In this document: positions 22,883 to 31,516 of the stretch, one piece after another
Position numbering within the stretch: the stretch's first letter is position 1
Layout: every line of letters begins with the position of its first letter
Source of the DNA: Pyrobaculum neutrophilum V24Sta
Lineage (GTDB): Archaea > Thermoproteota > Thermoprotei > Thermoproteales > Thermoproteaceae
Direction: 5' to 3'
Length of the DNA stretch: 64,000 nucleotides
Assembly: GCF_000019805.1 (NCBI RefSeq)
Contig: NC_010525.1
Span: forward strand, 1,178,001-1,242,000
The notes under the pieces: model-generated
What the model was told of the DNA's origin: nothing
The model's database searches: none
What the model saw: the letters and a program-made list of their open reading frames with translations, nothing else
Made by a program: the position numbers and the translations under genes

Positions 22883-24060
22883 AAGCGGCCTGCGAGTCTT
22901 TTTTGGGCGTTTGTAGGCCACATGATGTATGCGAGCGAATCCGGCGTCTTCGTAAGCAACGCCGTGAGCACGGCCTCCACGAGGTCTTGGCTCACTCTCA
23001 CATACTGATCGACCGAGTCTAGGATCTGGGGGAACCCCGTGACTGTTGAGGCCGTCGAGGCGAGATACGATATTACGTTGTCGACCCCCAACGCCCCGAA
23101 GTCCAGCACCTCCACGCGTATGGCCGTCTTGTGCCCCGGCGGTACGTAGTACGCCACCTCGACGTCTCCCAGGTGGCGGAGGTTGGGGTAGTCCCCCGAC
23201 TCGAGAACCCTTCTGAAGTTTATGCCAAATTCCCTAAGCCTGTTACACAGCCTCTCTCCCCGCTCGCTGAGCTTTACGGCCTCGCCGCCGGCGCACCTCA
23301 GAATGTGGTCCCTCTCGGCGCGGCCTTCGCATTCGGCGTAGTGCAGCTGCGCCCACCGGGGCAGGATGTCTCTCAGTTTTCCAAGGACTAGGTATTCGCC
23401 TTGTCTCAAAACCGCGGAGGCGGCGATTTTGTCGTTCACAGGCAGGCATCTGCCCGCCGCCACAGAGAGGTACCTAGATCTGACCCTTTTTACAACCCCC
23501 ACAACCGTCGTTCTGCTTTGAGCTGCCGCCCTCAGCATCCTGTCTACAGCCCTGTTTACCTCCTCGTATCTGCCGCCCCTCGCGGCGAGGTTATACGGGA
23601 GGGGGTGTAGGGCTATTTCGCCGTCTAGCAACAGGAGGTCTAGGCTTTTCCTGCCATTGGCCTTAGCCTCCAAAAGCCTCGCCGCCAGCCGCTTCTCGAG
23701 CAACGACGAGAACCTAGACACATCCCCCTCTCTGCTATCGCTGAAGTAGACGGCGCCTGTGAGATATCTGTCCTGTACCCCCTTTACAACCCCTACATAG
23801 CCGTACGCAACAACTGTGAAGACGCCGCCTATCAATTCAAGAGGCGGAGAGCCGTAGGAGGAGTCCACGGCGTATACGTCGAACTGGCGTGGGGCGCCTA
23901 TCTCCCTAGGCTGCACCCTATCCCTCAGGGCGGAGAGCTCCTCCACCAACTTCCGCAGCTGCGTAAGCCTCTGGGCGTACCTCTCCAGGTCGTGTCTCAG
24001 GGCGACAAGGAGATCCGGCTCGATCCAGTAGTCTAGAGTCTCGGCGTCGTGTAGCGCCAT
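22879..24060 (-). CDS. nurA: NurA 5'-3' nuclease
   Basis: A 393-residue nuclease. The catalytic Asp motif VYAVDSSYGSPPLEL lies near residue 65 and a second acidic motif LLLLDGEIALH near residue 150. NurA works with the HerA ring translocase, encoded directly upstream (3-nt gap), to resect DNA ends in homologous recombination. In many archaea these two flank Mre11 and Rad50, which are not present here. It is the last gene of a five-gene unit starting with geranylgeranyl reductase. Confidence 0.92.
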   Translation of the reverse strand: MALHDAETLDYWIEPDLLVALRHDLERYAQRLTQLRKLVEELSALRDRVQPREIGAPRQFDVYAVDSSYGSPPLELIGGVFTVVAYGYVGVVKGVQDRYLTGAVYFSDSREGDVSRFSSLLEKRLAARLLEAKANGRKSLDLLLLDGEIALHPLPYNLAARGGRYEEVNRAVDRMLRAAAQSRTTVVGVVKRVRSRYLSVAAGRCLPVNDKIAASAVLRQGEYLVLGKLRDILPRWAQLHYAECEGRAERDHILRCAGGEAVKLSERGERLCNRLREFGINFRRVLESGDYPNLRHLGDVEVAYYVPPGHKTAIRVEVLDFGALGVDNVISYLASTASTVTGFPQILDSVDQYVRVSQDLVEAVLTALLTKTPDSLAYIMWPTNAQKRLAGRF

Positions 24061-24063
24061 GTG

Positions 24064-25419
24064 TTAAACCTCCCTGGTCTTGATCAAGATAGGCTTGCGC
24101 AACGGGTTCATGAGACCGGCAACGAAGAACTCCCTAGGCTGTAGCTGCGCCAAAACGCTCTCGTTTATGTCCGCAAGGTCTAGGTATGTCGATATCTCTC
24201 TGACGTCGGTAGGCGCCGTGAGCCTGGAGAAAAACACCGTCCCCAGGTTGGCTCTTATGGAGGGGTCTATGTCTCCGACTATCCGCTGGCTGGCGAGCAC
24301 CACCGAGAGACCCCACTTCCTCCCCTCCCTCACCGTTGTCTCAATCGCGTCTTTAGATATTGTCCACGTCTGGGGGGCGTAGTTCTGGGCCTCATCTATC
24401 ACAAACACGGTGTTGGCGGATGCCTTCCCCCTCTTGACTCTGGCCCACGCCGCTTCGATAACCGACGCAACGATTGCCTGTTTTACGGAGAGGTCCGTGT
24501 CGTAGCTTAGGTCCACCACCACGGGGGTTGAGCCTATGGAGAGTATGTCATCTGGCGACTTCACCCTGTTGTTGAGCTCTTCGAAAAAGGCGCTGTCCAC
24601 GAGGTGCTTGAGGTACAGCTCCACCTTCTCAATCGTCGAATCTCTCGCGCCAAGTCTCTTCATCACCCTCTTGACGTGGGCTATGAAGGCGTCTTTCGAC
24701 CACCTACCTTCGTATGTCATAGTGGCGATCTCTAGGTACTCGCCGTGGGTCTGCCACTGGAGCTGCGCTACTCTAGCTATGACCGAGGCCAGGATGTTGG
24801 GAGGGATCTTAACCTCGGTGGATTTCACCACGGCGGAGTAGTGGGGGGCGTAGTCCACGCCGGTGTGGTCAAACACCACCACCCTGTAGCCCCTCGCCGC
24901 GAGCTCGTTCACCAACGCCCTTACCAACCTGGACTTCCCCACGCCCGTTGCGCCGAAGACGCCGACGTGGTGGGTTATATATCGGACATCTAGGGGCAAC
25001 GCCCAGCCGGAGTACTTGTGCGCCCCAACGTATATGTAGTCGCCTTTGAGAGCCCCCTCCAACAGCGAGGCGTCTAGTAGATAGACCTTGGAGCCGGGGG
25101 TTACAACGTTTGTAACCTCGCCAACCCGGCCGTCTCTCACGGCGATGTAGGGCTTCACGATGGCGGAGGTATACGGCAGTAGTATGCCGTAGTCCACCAT
25201 CTCCGGCTTGTCCACGTAGGGGGTCCTAACTCTGTCTCTAATTACAGGCTCTAGCTTCGTGATTCTCCTGAGGAAACCGACGACGACCTCCCCGGGGTTC
25301 TCCCGATCTACTACACCCACTAGCTGTTCTTCTACGGCGTAGCGCTCCGCGTTTCTGTATATCTGGACCGGTATCGCCCCCACCGTGGCGCCGCTTACCA
25401 CAATCCCAAGCTCCCTCAC
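24064..25419 (-). CDS. herA: HerA hexameric DNA translocase
   Basis: A 451-residue FtsK/HerA-type ATPase. An N-terminal HAS-barrel domain (residues 1-130) comes first, then Walker A GVFGATGVGKSRLV near 160, Walker B TVFVIDEAQNYAP near 345, and an arginine-rich sensor region (VLASQRIVGDIDPSIRANL). It pumps DNA into the NurA nuclease. It lies 11 nt after the riboflavin kinase gene and 3 nt before nurA, so all are probably on one transcript. Confidence 0.95.
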   Translation of the reverse strand: MRELGIVVSGATVGAIPVQIYRNAERYAVEEQLVGVVDRENPGEVVVGFLRRITKLEPVIRDRVRTPYVDKPEMVDYGILLPYTSAIVKPYIAVRDGRVGEVTNVVTPGSKVYLLDASLLEGALKGDYIYVGAHKYSGWALPLDVRYITHHVGVFGATGVGKSRLVRALVNELAARGYRVVVFDHTGVDYAPHYSAVVKSTEVKIPPNILASVIARVAQLQWQTHGEYLEIATMTYEGRWSKDAFIAHVKRVMKRLGARDSTIEKVELYLKHLVDSAFFEELNNRVKSPDDILSIGSTPVVVDLSYDTDLSVKQAIVASVIEAAWARVKRGKASANTVFVIDEAQNYAPQTWTISKDAIETTVREGRKWGLSVVLASQRIVGDIDPSIRANLGTVFFSRLTAPTDVREISTYLDLADINESVLAQLQPREFFVAGLMNPLRKPILIKTREV

Positions 25420-25430
25420 GTTCCCCTATC

Positions 25431-26066
25431 CTAGTCAAGATATATCTCTATCTCCACCTTATCCCCGTCTCTCAAGCCTAACGCCTCGCGGAGCTTCACG
25501 GGGGCGATCACCTCTACGACGTCGGTCGGATGGTGCGTCCTCTCCGGCATCACCACGGCGCCCTCTATATCCCTTATCCTCGCCCGGAAGGCCTTCACGG
25601 CGCCGTATGTCCTAACCCCATCTGAAAAGCCGGGGATGTGGACGCCCGGGAGGCTGTCGAGGTACCTCCTATACGCCATCGACTTTGGGTCTAGCTTCAG
25701 ATTTAACGTGCCGGGATACGGCGTAAACCCCAGTAGCCGCTCAACCGCGCGTCTGTAGCCTTCGAGGGACATATAGAAGGCCCCCTCCCCCAAGCCGCTT
25801 ACCACCTGCCCAAGGAGCTTGAGGGACGCTATGTTGAAGTAGATCAGGAGGTCCCTAAGCACCGAACTGAGGAGGTCTTTCCCCCTCTGGCTCAGCTTAA
25901 CCACCGGCCCCTCCTCGACGTATCCCCCCTCCCTCAAGTGCCTAAGGAGCTTGTAAAGCCCCTGGCGTGTTAAGCAAAGCCTTCTCGCGGCTTCAGACAC
26001 CGGGAGGCCCTCAACCGAGGAGACGGCTATTAGATCCCCCACGAGCCGCCTATCTACGCACTCCAT
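25431..26066 (-). CDS. ribK: CTP-dependent riboflavin kinase with N-terminal HTH
   Basis: 211 residues. The N-terminal winged helix (residues 8-75; SEAARRLCLTRQGLYKLL) is followed by the archaeal RibK barrel, with GLGEGAFYMSLEGY, FTPYPGTLNLKL and KVEIEIYLD. It makes FMN from riboflavin using CTP. The fused HTH suggests it also regulates flavin genes, as known for archaeal RbkR proteins. It overlaps the upstream aldolase gene by 13 nt. Confidence 0.92.
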   Translation of the reverse strand: MECVDRRLVGDLIAVSSVEGLPVSEAARRLCLTRQGLYKLLRHLREGGYVEEGPVVKLSQRGKDLLSSVLRDLLIYFNIASLKLLGQVVSGLGEGAFYMSLEGYRRAVERLLGFTPYPGTLNLKLDPKSMAYRRYLDSLPGVHIPGFSDGVRTYGAVKAFRARIRDIEGAVVMPERTHHPTDVVEVIAPVKLREALGLRDGDKVEIEIYLD

Positions 26067-26623
26067 AGCTTTGAGGCGATGAGGCTGTAGAGCGTGGCCT
26101 TCGCCACGTCTGACACAACCTCTGCCCTGTTGACAGCCTCGGCAAGATCCCTCCCAACCGTCACAACGCCGTGTCTCTTTAACACGGCTGCGTTACGCCG
26201 CTCCAACGCCGATGCCACGGCCTCCGCCAACTCGGCCGTGCCGGGTTGGATATACGGCACCACGGCTATCTCGGTCCCAAGCTGCAACTCCGCCTCAGAG
26301 AGAAGCGATGGGTTTAGCCTCTCGGCGAGCACCGTCGGCAGTATGTCGTGTACGTGCACCACGGCGTTTACGTCTGGGCGTCTCCTGTATATAGCCACAT
26401 GCATACGCCACTCGCTAGTCGGCTTGAGGCCTCCCTTGACTACCCTCCCCTCGAGGTCGATCCAGACAAGGTCGTCCACAGTTAGAAAGGGCTTGGGGCG
26501 GGTTGTGGGGGTGACCAAGACCTTATCTCCCACGCGCAACGAGACGTTGCCGGAGAGCAGAGTTAGATAGCCTCTCTCGTACAAAAGTTTTACATATCGT
26601 AAAAACTCCTCCTCTACCCCCAT
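26054..26623 (-). CDS. Class II aldolase/adducin-family sugar-phosphate aldolase
   Basis: 189 residues. SGNVSLRVGDKVLVTP, LKPTSEWRMHVAIYRRRPDVNAVVHVHD (in part) and LKRHGVVTVG give the zinc-binding His pair HVH and the later His of L-fuculose-1-phosphate aldolase-like enzymes. In archaea such aldolases serve sugar-phosphate or cofactor-precursor metabolism; the position just before ribK may hint at flavin- or F420-related lactaldehyde chemistry, which is inference. It lies 1 nt after the reductase gene. Confidence 0.85.
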   Translation of the reverse strand: MGVEEEFLRYVKLLYERGYLTLLSGNVSLRVGDKVLVTPTTRPKPFLTVDDLVWIDLEGRVVKGGLKPTSEWRMHVAIYRRRPDVNAVVHVHDILPTVLAERLNPSLLSEAELQLGTEIAVVPYIQPGTAELAEAVASALERRNAAVLKRHGVVTVGRDLAEAVNRAEVVSDVAKATLYSLIASKLWSA

Positions 26624-26624
26624 C

Positions 26625-27986
26625 CTACTCAGCCGGCAGAGGCCCTAGCCCGATTTTCTCGCGGAACTCGTTGTACTTATCCACCACCCTGCTGTGCCAC
26701 CGCTCTAGCTCAGCCCTCTCGCCTGGGTAGGCCAGGTAGAGATCCCCTATCTCCTTGGCGTACTGGATAGACGTGCTGAGCTTTTTCAACAAGGCAGGTC
26801 TGCCGATGAACTGCATCATCACCCTCAGCTTGTCGACTATGGATATGTTCGTACCCTTCGCCGCCAGGTGGTATATCTCGTCCTCGTTGAGGATCTTCCG
26901 GGAGAGCCCGAAGTTGAGGTCGTCGTTGTCGAGAGTCTGAAGCATGAGGCGTAAGACGTCGAGCTGAGCCTGCCTATACCCCCACTCCCTCATGTAGAGG
27001 AGGTTGTACTCCCACAGCGCCTTCTCCGAGAAGTCCCCCGCCTCAAAGGCCTTCGATATAGCTCTAGAGGCGAGCTCCGCCGTGAGCAACGCTTGGCCGA
27101 TCCCGCCGCCGTGTATCGGGTTGACCGCGGCGGCCGCGTCCCCAAGCGCAACTATCCCGTTCCCCACCAGGCTCTTCAGCGGTCTTCTCGTCGGTATGAA
27201 CCCTCCCCCGATGTGGTACTTGCCCTTTATCTTAAACCGCGGCAGTATATACCTCTCGTAGTTCGTCCTCGGGTTCTGCTTCAGTATCCCCCAAATCCCC
27301 AACCCGACGTTGAGCATCGTGGCGCTCCTCGGAAAGATCCACCAGTAGCCCCCAGGCGCCGTGACCATGTCAAGATATATCTTGATGTACTGCGGAGAAT
27401 CCAGAGGCTCCTCCACGTACACGATTTCCCTATAGGCGTGGGAGACGTCCTCAGGATGAAGCGGCTCCGAAATAGGCCAGCCCGCCAGCTTGCTCCTCAA
27501 CACGGCGGCTGATCCCGAGGCGTCCACCACCACCTTCGCCGCAAACTCCTTAGGGCTACCCGTCCTCCTCTCCACAGCCCTTACGCCCACCACCGCCCCG
27601 TTGTCGACTAGGGGGGTCGTGGCCGTGTGTCCCTCGTATAGGACGGCCCCGGCCTTCACCGCCTCCTCAACCAACCACTTCCCCCACGCAAATCTATCCA
27701 GCACGTAGCCCTCCCCCTTTATGACAAGCCTGGTTTTCTCGTCAGGACTTATCAGCTCCACGCCTTCGATCTTGTTCTGAAACACCTTGGGGTTGGGGGT
27801 TATGTGCCTAGAGATCCTCTCCACGTGGTGTAGGCCTAGCCCATCGCCGCAGGTCTTAACCCCTATCTCCTGGCCGCTTTTAGACTCGAGGAGGGCGACC
27901 CTAAACCCGTTCTTGGCGAGGAGGTACGAGGCAAAAGCGCCAGCTGTCCCAGCCCCCACTACAACAACGTCAAATCTCTCTACCAT
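26625..27986 (-). CDS. Digeranylgeranylglycerophospholipid reductase-family flavoprotein
   Basis: A 453-residue FAD enzyme. The N-terminal Rossmann motif is VVGAGTAGAFASYLLAKNG; GDGLGLHHVE and GDAAAAVNPIHGGGIGQAL are the FAD-binding motifs of geranylgeranyl reductases. It saturates the isoprenoid chains of archaeal ether lipids. It heads the operon: TTTTTTAATAT, overlapping the stop of the preceding gene, is about 26 nt before its ATG. Confidence 0.9.
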   Translation of the reverse strand: MVERFDVVVVGAGTAGAFASYLLAKNGFRVALLESKSGQEIGVKTCGDGLGLHHVERISRHITPNPKVFQNKIEGVELISPDEKTRLVIKGEGYVLDRFAWGKWLVEEAVKAGAVLYEGHTATTPLVDNGAVVGVRAVERRTGSPKEFAAKVVVDASGSAAVLRSKLAGWPISEPLHPEDVSHAYREIVYVEEPLDSPQYIKIYLDMVTAPGGYWWIFPRSATMLNVGLGIWGILKQNPRTNYERYILPRFKIKGKYHIGGGFIPTRRPLKSLVGNGIVALGDAAAAVNPIHGGGIGQALLTAELASRAISKAFEAGDFSEKALWEYNLLYMREWGYRQAQLDVLRLMLQTLDNDDLNFGLSRKILNEDEIYHLAAKGTNISIVDKLRVMMQFIGRPALLKKLSTSIQYAKEIGDLYLAYPGERAELERWHSRVVDKYNEFREKIGLGPLPAE

Positions 27987-28016
27987 CGAGGGGGAGATGC
28001 GTTGGATATTAAAAAA

Positions 28017-28694
28017 TTAGAGCTTGAGGACGTCGCCAGGCTTCATTATGTACACCTTAGCCCGCGACACCGCCTCCACCCTCGCCTTGAAATCCTCGGG
28101 GTCTTGTCTAATAAGCGGGAAGGTGTTGTAGTGCATGGGCACCACCCTCCTAGGCCTCAGAAACTGCGTAGCTATGGCGGCCTCGCGCGGCCCCATGGTA
28201 AAGACGCTACCTATCGGCAACATCGCCACGTCTATGTCGTACAACTCCGCTATCAGCTCCATATCTCTAAACAAGCCCGTGTCCCCGGCGTGGTACACCG
28301 TCCCCTGGGGGGTAGCTATTACGAAGCCAGACGGCGCACCTCTGTTCGCCGTGTGTAATGCAGGGGTCATGTAGACCTCCACGCCGTCTCCCAACTTTAT
28401 GGTGCCGCCTATGTTCATAGGCACAGTCTGCGCCTCGGGTATCCCCTTCTCGGCGACCTCAAGAGTTAGCTCGTATGTCCCAACTATCGGCGCGCCGGCG
28501 GCCTTGCTTATATCCACGGCGTCGCCCATGTGGTCGAAGTGGTCGTGCGTTATCAAGATGTGGGTTGGCCTCATGTTGGCAACCTCCTGTGGGGAGGTGG
28601 GCGACAGGGGGTTGGAGATCCAAGGGTCGATCAAGAGCTTCAGGCCCTGCACCTCCACCATAAACGCCGAGTGTCCAAACCACCTAATCTGCAT
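28017..28694 (-). CDS. Metallo-beta-lactamase-fold hydrolase (UPF0173)
   Basis: 225 residues beginning MQIRWFGHSAFMVEV. It has the zinc motif THDHFDHMGDA, then GTYELTLEVAEKG, HAGDTGLF and PMHYNTFPL, in the order seen in the UPF0173 metal-dependent hydrolases. The substrate is not known for the family. ATG 28694 has a GATATAAG box 23 nt upstream. Its stop overlaps the promoter of the next operon. Confidence 0.88.
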   Translation of the reverse strand: MQIRWFGHSAFMVEVQGLKLLIDPWISNPLSPTSPQEVANMRPTHILITHDHFDHMGDAVDISKAAGAPIVGTYELTLEVAEKGIPEAQTVPMNIGGTIKLGDGVEVYMTPALHTANRGAPSGFVIATPQGTVYHAGDTGLFRDMELIAELYDIDVAMLPIGSVFTMGPREAAIATQFLRPRRVVPMHYNTFPLIRQDPEDFKARVEAVSRAKVYIMKPGDVLKL

Positions 28695-28714
28695 AAACCG
28701 TGGTAGCTTGGAAC

Positions 28715-28954
28715 TTATATCTTTTTCTTTAGGTCTAGCCTAAGCGCGTGGGCGTGAGGCGCGTAGACCCTAACGGAAAACCCCCTCTCGAGCTCTTTCA
28801 CTATTTCCGAGAGCACCCTCCACTCCACCGGCTTCACGAGATATATCTTGAGGTGGTAGGTGTCGGTGGCAGGTGCGTAGCTCCACTTCACGTATCTCAC
28901 GTAGCCTCCGCCCAGCCTTCTTACCAGCTCAGCCACCTTCTCAAACTCCTTCAC
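28715..28954 (-). CDS. Small hypothetical protein
   Basis: 79 residues from GTG 28954 (MKEFEKVAELVRRLGGG), mixed alpha/beta, with YVRYVKWSYAPATDTYHLKIYLV and a Lys-rich end. No family recognised. GTG 28954 is 23 nt from TTTATAAAG (28974-28981); the alternative GTG 28966 is too close to the box. The frame is intact and codon use matches its neighbours. Confidence 0.55.
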   Translation of the reverse strand: MKEFEKVAELVRRLGGGYVRYVKWSYAPATDTYHLKIYLVKPVEWRVLSEIVKELERGFSVRVYAPHAHALRLDLKKKI

Positions 28955-28983
28955 GCCTTTAACCACCTAGGCCTTTATAAACA

Positions 28984-29388
28984 CTACCGGAAGTACTCCT
29001 CCAACCTCGCGGAGAAGAGCGACTCTAGGAAAGCCCTGAGCTCCACGCTCTTCTCGTACTCCTCCCTGTCCACCTTCTCCCTTGCCTCCAGCACTCTCCA
29101 GGGGTCTCGCCCGTATTTGACCAGGAGCAGGGGCCGGCCGCCGGCACGTCTCGCGAACTCCACGAGCTTTTCCAGCTTCTCCGGCTCTAGCCTTATAGGC
29201 GAAGCTTTGGAACGGTATTTTACCTCAAACACCAACACCACCCCTCGGCATATAGCCACTATATCTGGGACGTACCTCTTCCTCACCCCGCCCCCTGAGG
29301 AACAGCCTCTCAACACGGCACAGCCACGCTCCCAGAAGTAGTTAGCCAGCTCTCTCTCCTTGGCTGAGCCCTTGCGTTTGACGCTCAT
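28984..29388 (-). CDS. hjc: Holliday junction resolvase Hjc
   Basis: 134 residues from ATG 29388. KGSAKERELANYFWERGCAVLR holds the conserved Glu, and YVPDIVAICRGVVLVFEVKYR the catalytic PD...E-x-K core of archaeal Hjc. It cuts four-way DNA junctions late in recombination. ATG 29388 overlaps the TGA of the upstream gene, with GGAGG just before it. It is third in the TBP operon. Confidence 0.93.
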   Translation of the reverse strand: MSVKRKGSAKERELANYFWERGCAVLRGCSSGGGVRKRYVPDIVAICRGVVLVFEVKYRSKASPIRLEPEKLEKLVEFARRAGGRPLLLVKYGRDPWRVLEAREKVDREEYEKSVELRAFLESLFSARLEEYFR

Positions 29389-29870
29389 AGGACCTCCACC
29401 TCCCTGTATACGTCGCATAGGAGTTTTTCCACCACGTCGCATCTAGCGCAGTCGCAACGGACCGCGCCTTTCACGATCTGTTCAACTAGGTGCGGGTCGA
29501 ACGCCCCCGCGTCTAGAACTACGCCGTCTATGGCTCTGCCGAGTAGCGCCTTCAGCTCGCGCCTGCTTCTTACGTAGTAGAGGCCCGGCCCCCTATATTC
29601 GCCCCCTGGGTACACCGGAATTACGTTGCCCCTACGGATGGGAAGCCCCCACGCGTATATGACCGCGTCTGGCTTAAGCTCGCGCGCTAGGGCGAGCCAG
29701 ATCCTGCTTCTGGCTTTTAAGGCCACCGCGCGGCTCTTCCTCAACGCGGCGTAGAGGCAACGAAGGTCGTCCCCCACCAGGGGAATCACTCTGGGGTCGG
29801 GCGGTTCACATGTAGGCGTAATCTGGGGGAGATCTACGTCGATATACCTCTCGCTGTAGATGTAGATCAC
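29385..29870 (-). CDS. Hypothetical protein between TBP and Hjc
   Basis: 161 residues from GTG 29870, which overlaps the TBP stop (GTGA). The N-terminal part is beta-rich with an Arg-rich middle (SRAVALKARSRIWLALAREL). A Cys cluster CDCARCDVVEKLLC near residues 139-152 could bind metal. I recognise no family. Tight coupling on both sides links it to TBP and Hjc expression. A nucleic-acid role is possible but unsupported. Confidence 0.55.
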   Translation of the reverse strand: MIYIYSERYIDVDLPQITPTCEPPDPRVIPLVGDDLRCLYAALRKSRAVALKARSRIWLALARELKPDAVIYAWGLPIRRGNVIPVYPGGEYRGPGLYYVRSRRELKALLGRAIDGVVLDAGAFDPHLVEQIVKGAVRCDCARCDVVEKLLCDVYREVEVL

Positions 29871-30460
29871 AACTCCTCCTCGCCCTCTTCGGCTTCGCCC
29901 TCCTCTATGTACAATACGCCCAGGTCCTTGAGCTGGTTGTAAAGCTTCTGAACCGCCGTAGCCACGTCCTTCTCAGACTTAGCGCCTGTGCACACTATCT
30001 TCCCGGAGCCGAAGATGAGGATGACCACCCTCGGCGAAGACATCCTGTAAATGAGGCCGGGGAACTGCTCAGGCTCGTACATGGCGTTCTCCAACATAAG
30101 AACCGCCTGCTCTAGGTCGACCTCGGCGAAGAGGTTTCCGCTAGCCACAATGTTCTGTATCTGCACCTCGGGGTCGAAGGGCACATCCGCGCCGTGGTCC
30201 TTCAAGAGCTTCACTAGGGCTCTCACCGCGTTTTTTAAGTCCTCCTCGTTTTTAGCCCCCGTACACACCATCTTGCCTGTGCGGAAAATTAGGGCGGAGA
30301 TCCTGGGCTTGGTAAGCCTAAGTATTAAGCCGGGGAATTGATCAGGGTTGTACTCGGCCATGGTGAGCCTTTCGGCGAGTTTTTCAAGGTCTAGCTCGAC
30401 CCCTAGGTTGACGGTGGCCACAATGTTTTCAATGCGGTATGACGGCCCTTTTGAGGCCAT
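29867..30460 (-). CDS. tbp: TATA-binding protein (TBP)
   Basis: 197 residues from ATG 30460 with the two-fold TBP repeat: IENIVATVNLGVELDLEKLA with FPGLILRLTKPRISALIF, then IQNIVASGNLFAEVDLEQAV with FPGLIYRMSSPRVVILIFGSGK. It ends in an acidic tail (EEGEAEEGEEEL). It binds promoter TATA boxes and recruits TFB. The functional TATA box is ATATTTAAATAT (30479-30490), 25 nt before the ATG. A second TATA-like TTTATAAA sits closer to the start, where TBP could bind without initiating. Confidence 0.97.
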   Translation of the reverse strand: MASKGPSYRIENIVATVNLGVELDLEKLAERLTMAEYNPDQFPGLILRLTKPRISALIFRTGKMVCTGAKNEEDLKNAVRALVKLLKDHGADVPFDPEVQIQNIVASGNLFAEVDLEQAVLMLENAMYEPEQFPGLIYRMSSPRVVILIFGSGKIVCTGAKSEKDVATAVQKLYNQLKDLGVLYIEEGEAEEGEEEL

Positions 30461-30466
30461 ACGCGA

Positions 30467-30490
30467 ATTTATAAACCCATATTTAAATAT
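30467..30490 (-). promoter_or_regulatory. Double TATA element of the tbp promoter
   Basis: Read on the minus strand, ATATTTAAATAT (30479-30490) is centred 25 nt before the tbp ATG and TTTATAAAT (30467-30475) only about 11 nt before it. The inner box cannot place initiation correctly and would compete with the initiation complex, a possible autoregulatory site. Confidence 0.45.
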
Positions 30491-30555
30491 CCCTAGTTTA
30501 AAATAGCGTAGACGGCTCCTCATTAAGTTTAAATATCTCCGCAGTCGTATCCCAC

Positions 30556-30897
30556 ATGGGAGGGAAAAAGAGACCTACTCTTAGCCAGCTGGCGAAGAAG
30601 GCCGAGAAGGAGAAGGTCCAGCAACAGCCGCAGAAGGGCAAGAAAGAGGTAAAGAAGGAGGAGGCCCAGGCCAAGAGGACAATACAGACGCTTGATGAGA
30701 AGGTCTTTCAGACCATCGCCAAGGAGGTCCAGAGCCTAAAGGTTGTAACCCCGTACGAGGTCGCCTCGAAGTACGGGATAAAGATGTCCATAGCGTTTAA
30801 GGTTCTTAGGAACCTGCGCGACAGGGGAGACTTGGTCCTAGTATCGAAGGGGCATAGGACCGAGATCTACGTGCCGGCCGGAAAGGCTAAAGCTTAA
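30556..30897 (+). CDS. rps25e: Small-subunit ribosomal protein S25e
   Basis: 113 residues. A Lys-rich N-terminal tail (about 45 residues) is followed by the winged-helix S25e core: LDEKVFQTIAKEVQSLKVVTP, YEVASKYGIKMSIAFKVLRN and KGHRTEIYVP. TTTAAATAT lies about 25 nt before the ATG. It is divergent from tbp; its last 11 nt overlap the end of the convergent gene. Confidence 0.93.
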   Translation: MGGKKRPTLSQLAKKAEKEKVQQQPQKGKKEVKKEEAQAKRTIQTLDEKVFQTIAKEVQSLKVVTPYEVASKYGIKMSIAFKVLRNLRDRGDLVLVSKGHRTEIYVPAGKAKA

Positions 30898-31489
30898 TAT
30901 CGCCTCTTCTCACGAGCTTCCTCAGGTTGACCACCCCCTCCTCCCTGAGCTCGACCACGTCCGCAGATCTGAGGATTTCGAGGGCGGCCCTCACCGCCCT
31001 ATGTTCGACCTTCGCAAGCCTTGACACGTCCTCGACAAGTCTGATGACTCCCACGCTGGGGTATATAGAGAGGTAGTTCATCAAAGCGTCTATGACGGCC
31101 TCCGCCTTGGATCTATCAACCCTGGCCTCCTCCGCGAGTAAAGCCACTAGGGAGCCCCAGCTCGCCTCCTCCCTCTTCTCCTCGACTTTTGTCTCTTGGG
31201 GCTTTGGGGGTTGCGAAACGGCGGCAGGCCTCTGCTCCGGCGGCTGTTGTTGCTTCTGCTCCTGTCGCTTGGGCTGTGGCTGGGCCAACTTAGGCGTCTG
31301 CCTCCTCTGTTGCGGCGCTTTCTGTCTCGGAGCTGCCGTTAAGCTCTCGGTTAGGGGGAGGGCCAAGTTGCCGAAAACCGCCTCGGGGCCCGAGGTTAGA
31401 CAGCCGGTTTTTGCACATATGACGGACTTGGCTAGGACGCCTAGAGCTTCCTGTCTAACCTTGCCGGCCTTGTAAAGCTCAGTGAGCAC
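30887..31489 (-). CDS. Hypothetical protein with Pro/Gln linker and C-terminal HTH
   Basis: 200 residues. A short N-terminal helix (ELYKAGKVRQEALGVLAK) is followed by a low-complexity Pro/Gln/Lys linker at residues about 55-105 (KLAQPQPKRQEQKQQQPPEQ) and a helical C-terminal domain resembling a winged helix (SRLAKVEHRAVRAALEILRS). No family recognised. The GTG start at 31489 is about 21 nt from TTTTTATC. A small winged-helix gene lies 27 nt upstream. Confidence 0.6.
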   Translation of the reverse strand: MLTELYKAGKVRQEALGVLAKSVICAKTGCLTSGPEAVFGNLALPLTESLTAAPRQKAPQQRRQTPKLAQPQPKRQEQKQQQPPEQRPAAVSQPPKPQETKVEEKREEASWGSLVALLAEEARVDRSKAEAVIDALMNYLSIYPSVGVIRLVEDVSRLAKVEHRAVRAALEILRSADVVELREEGVVNLRKLVRRGDIKL

Positions 31490-31516
31490 AGATATACGCC
31501 AGGGGGGAGATAAAAA

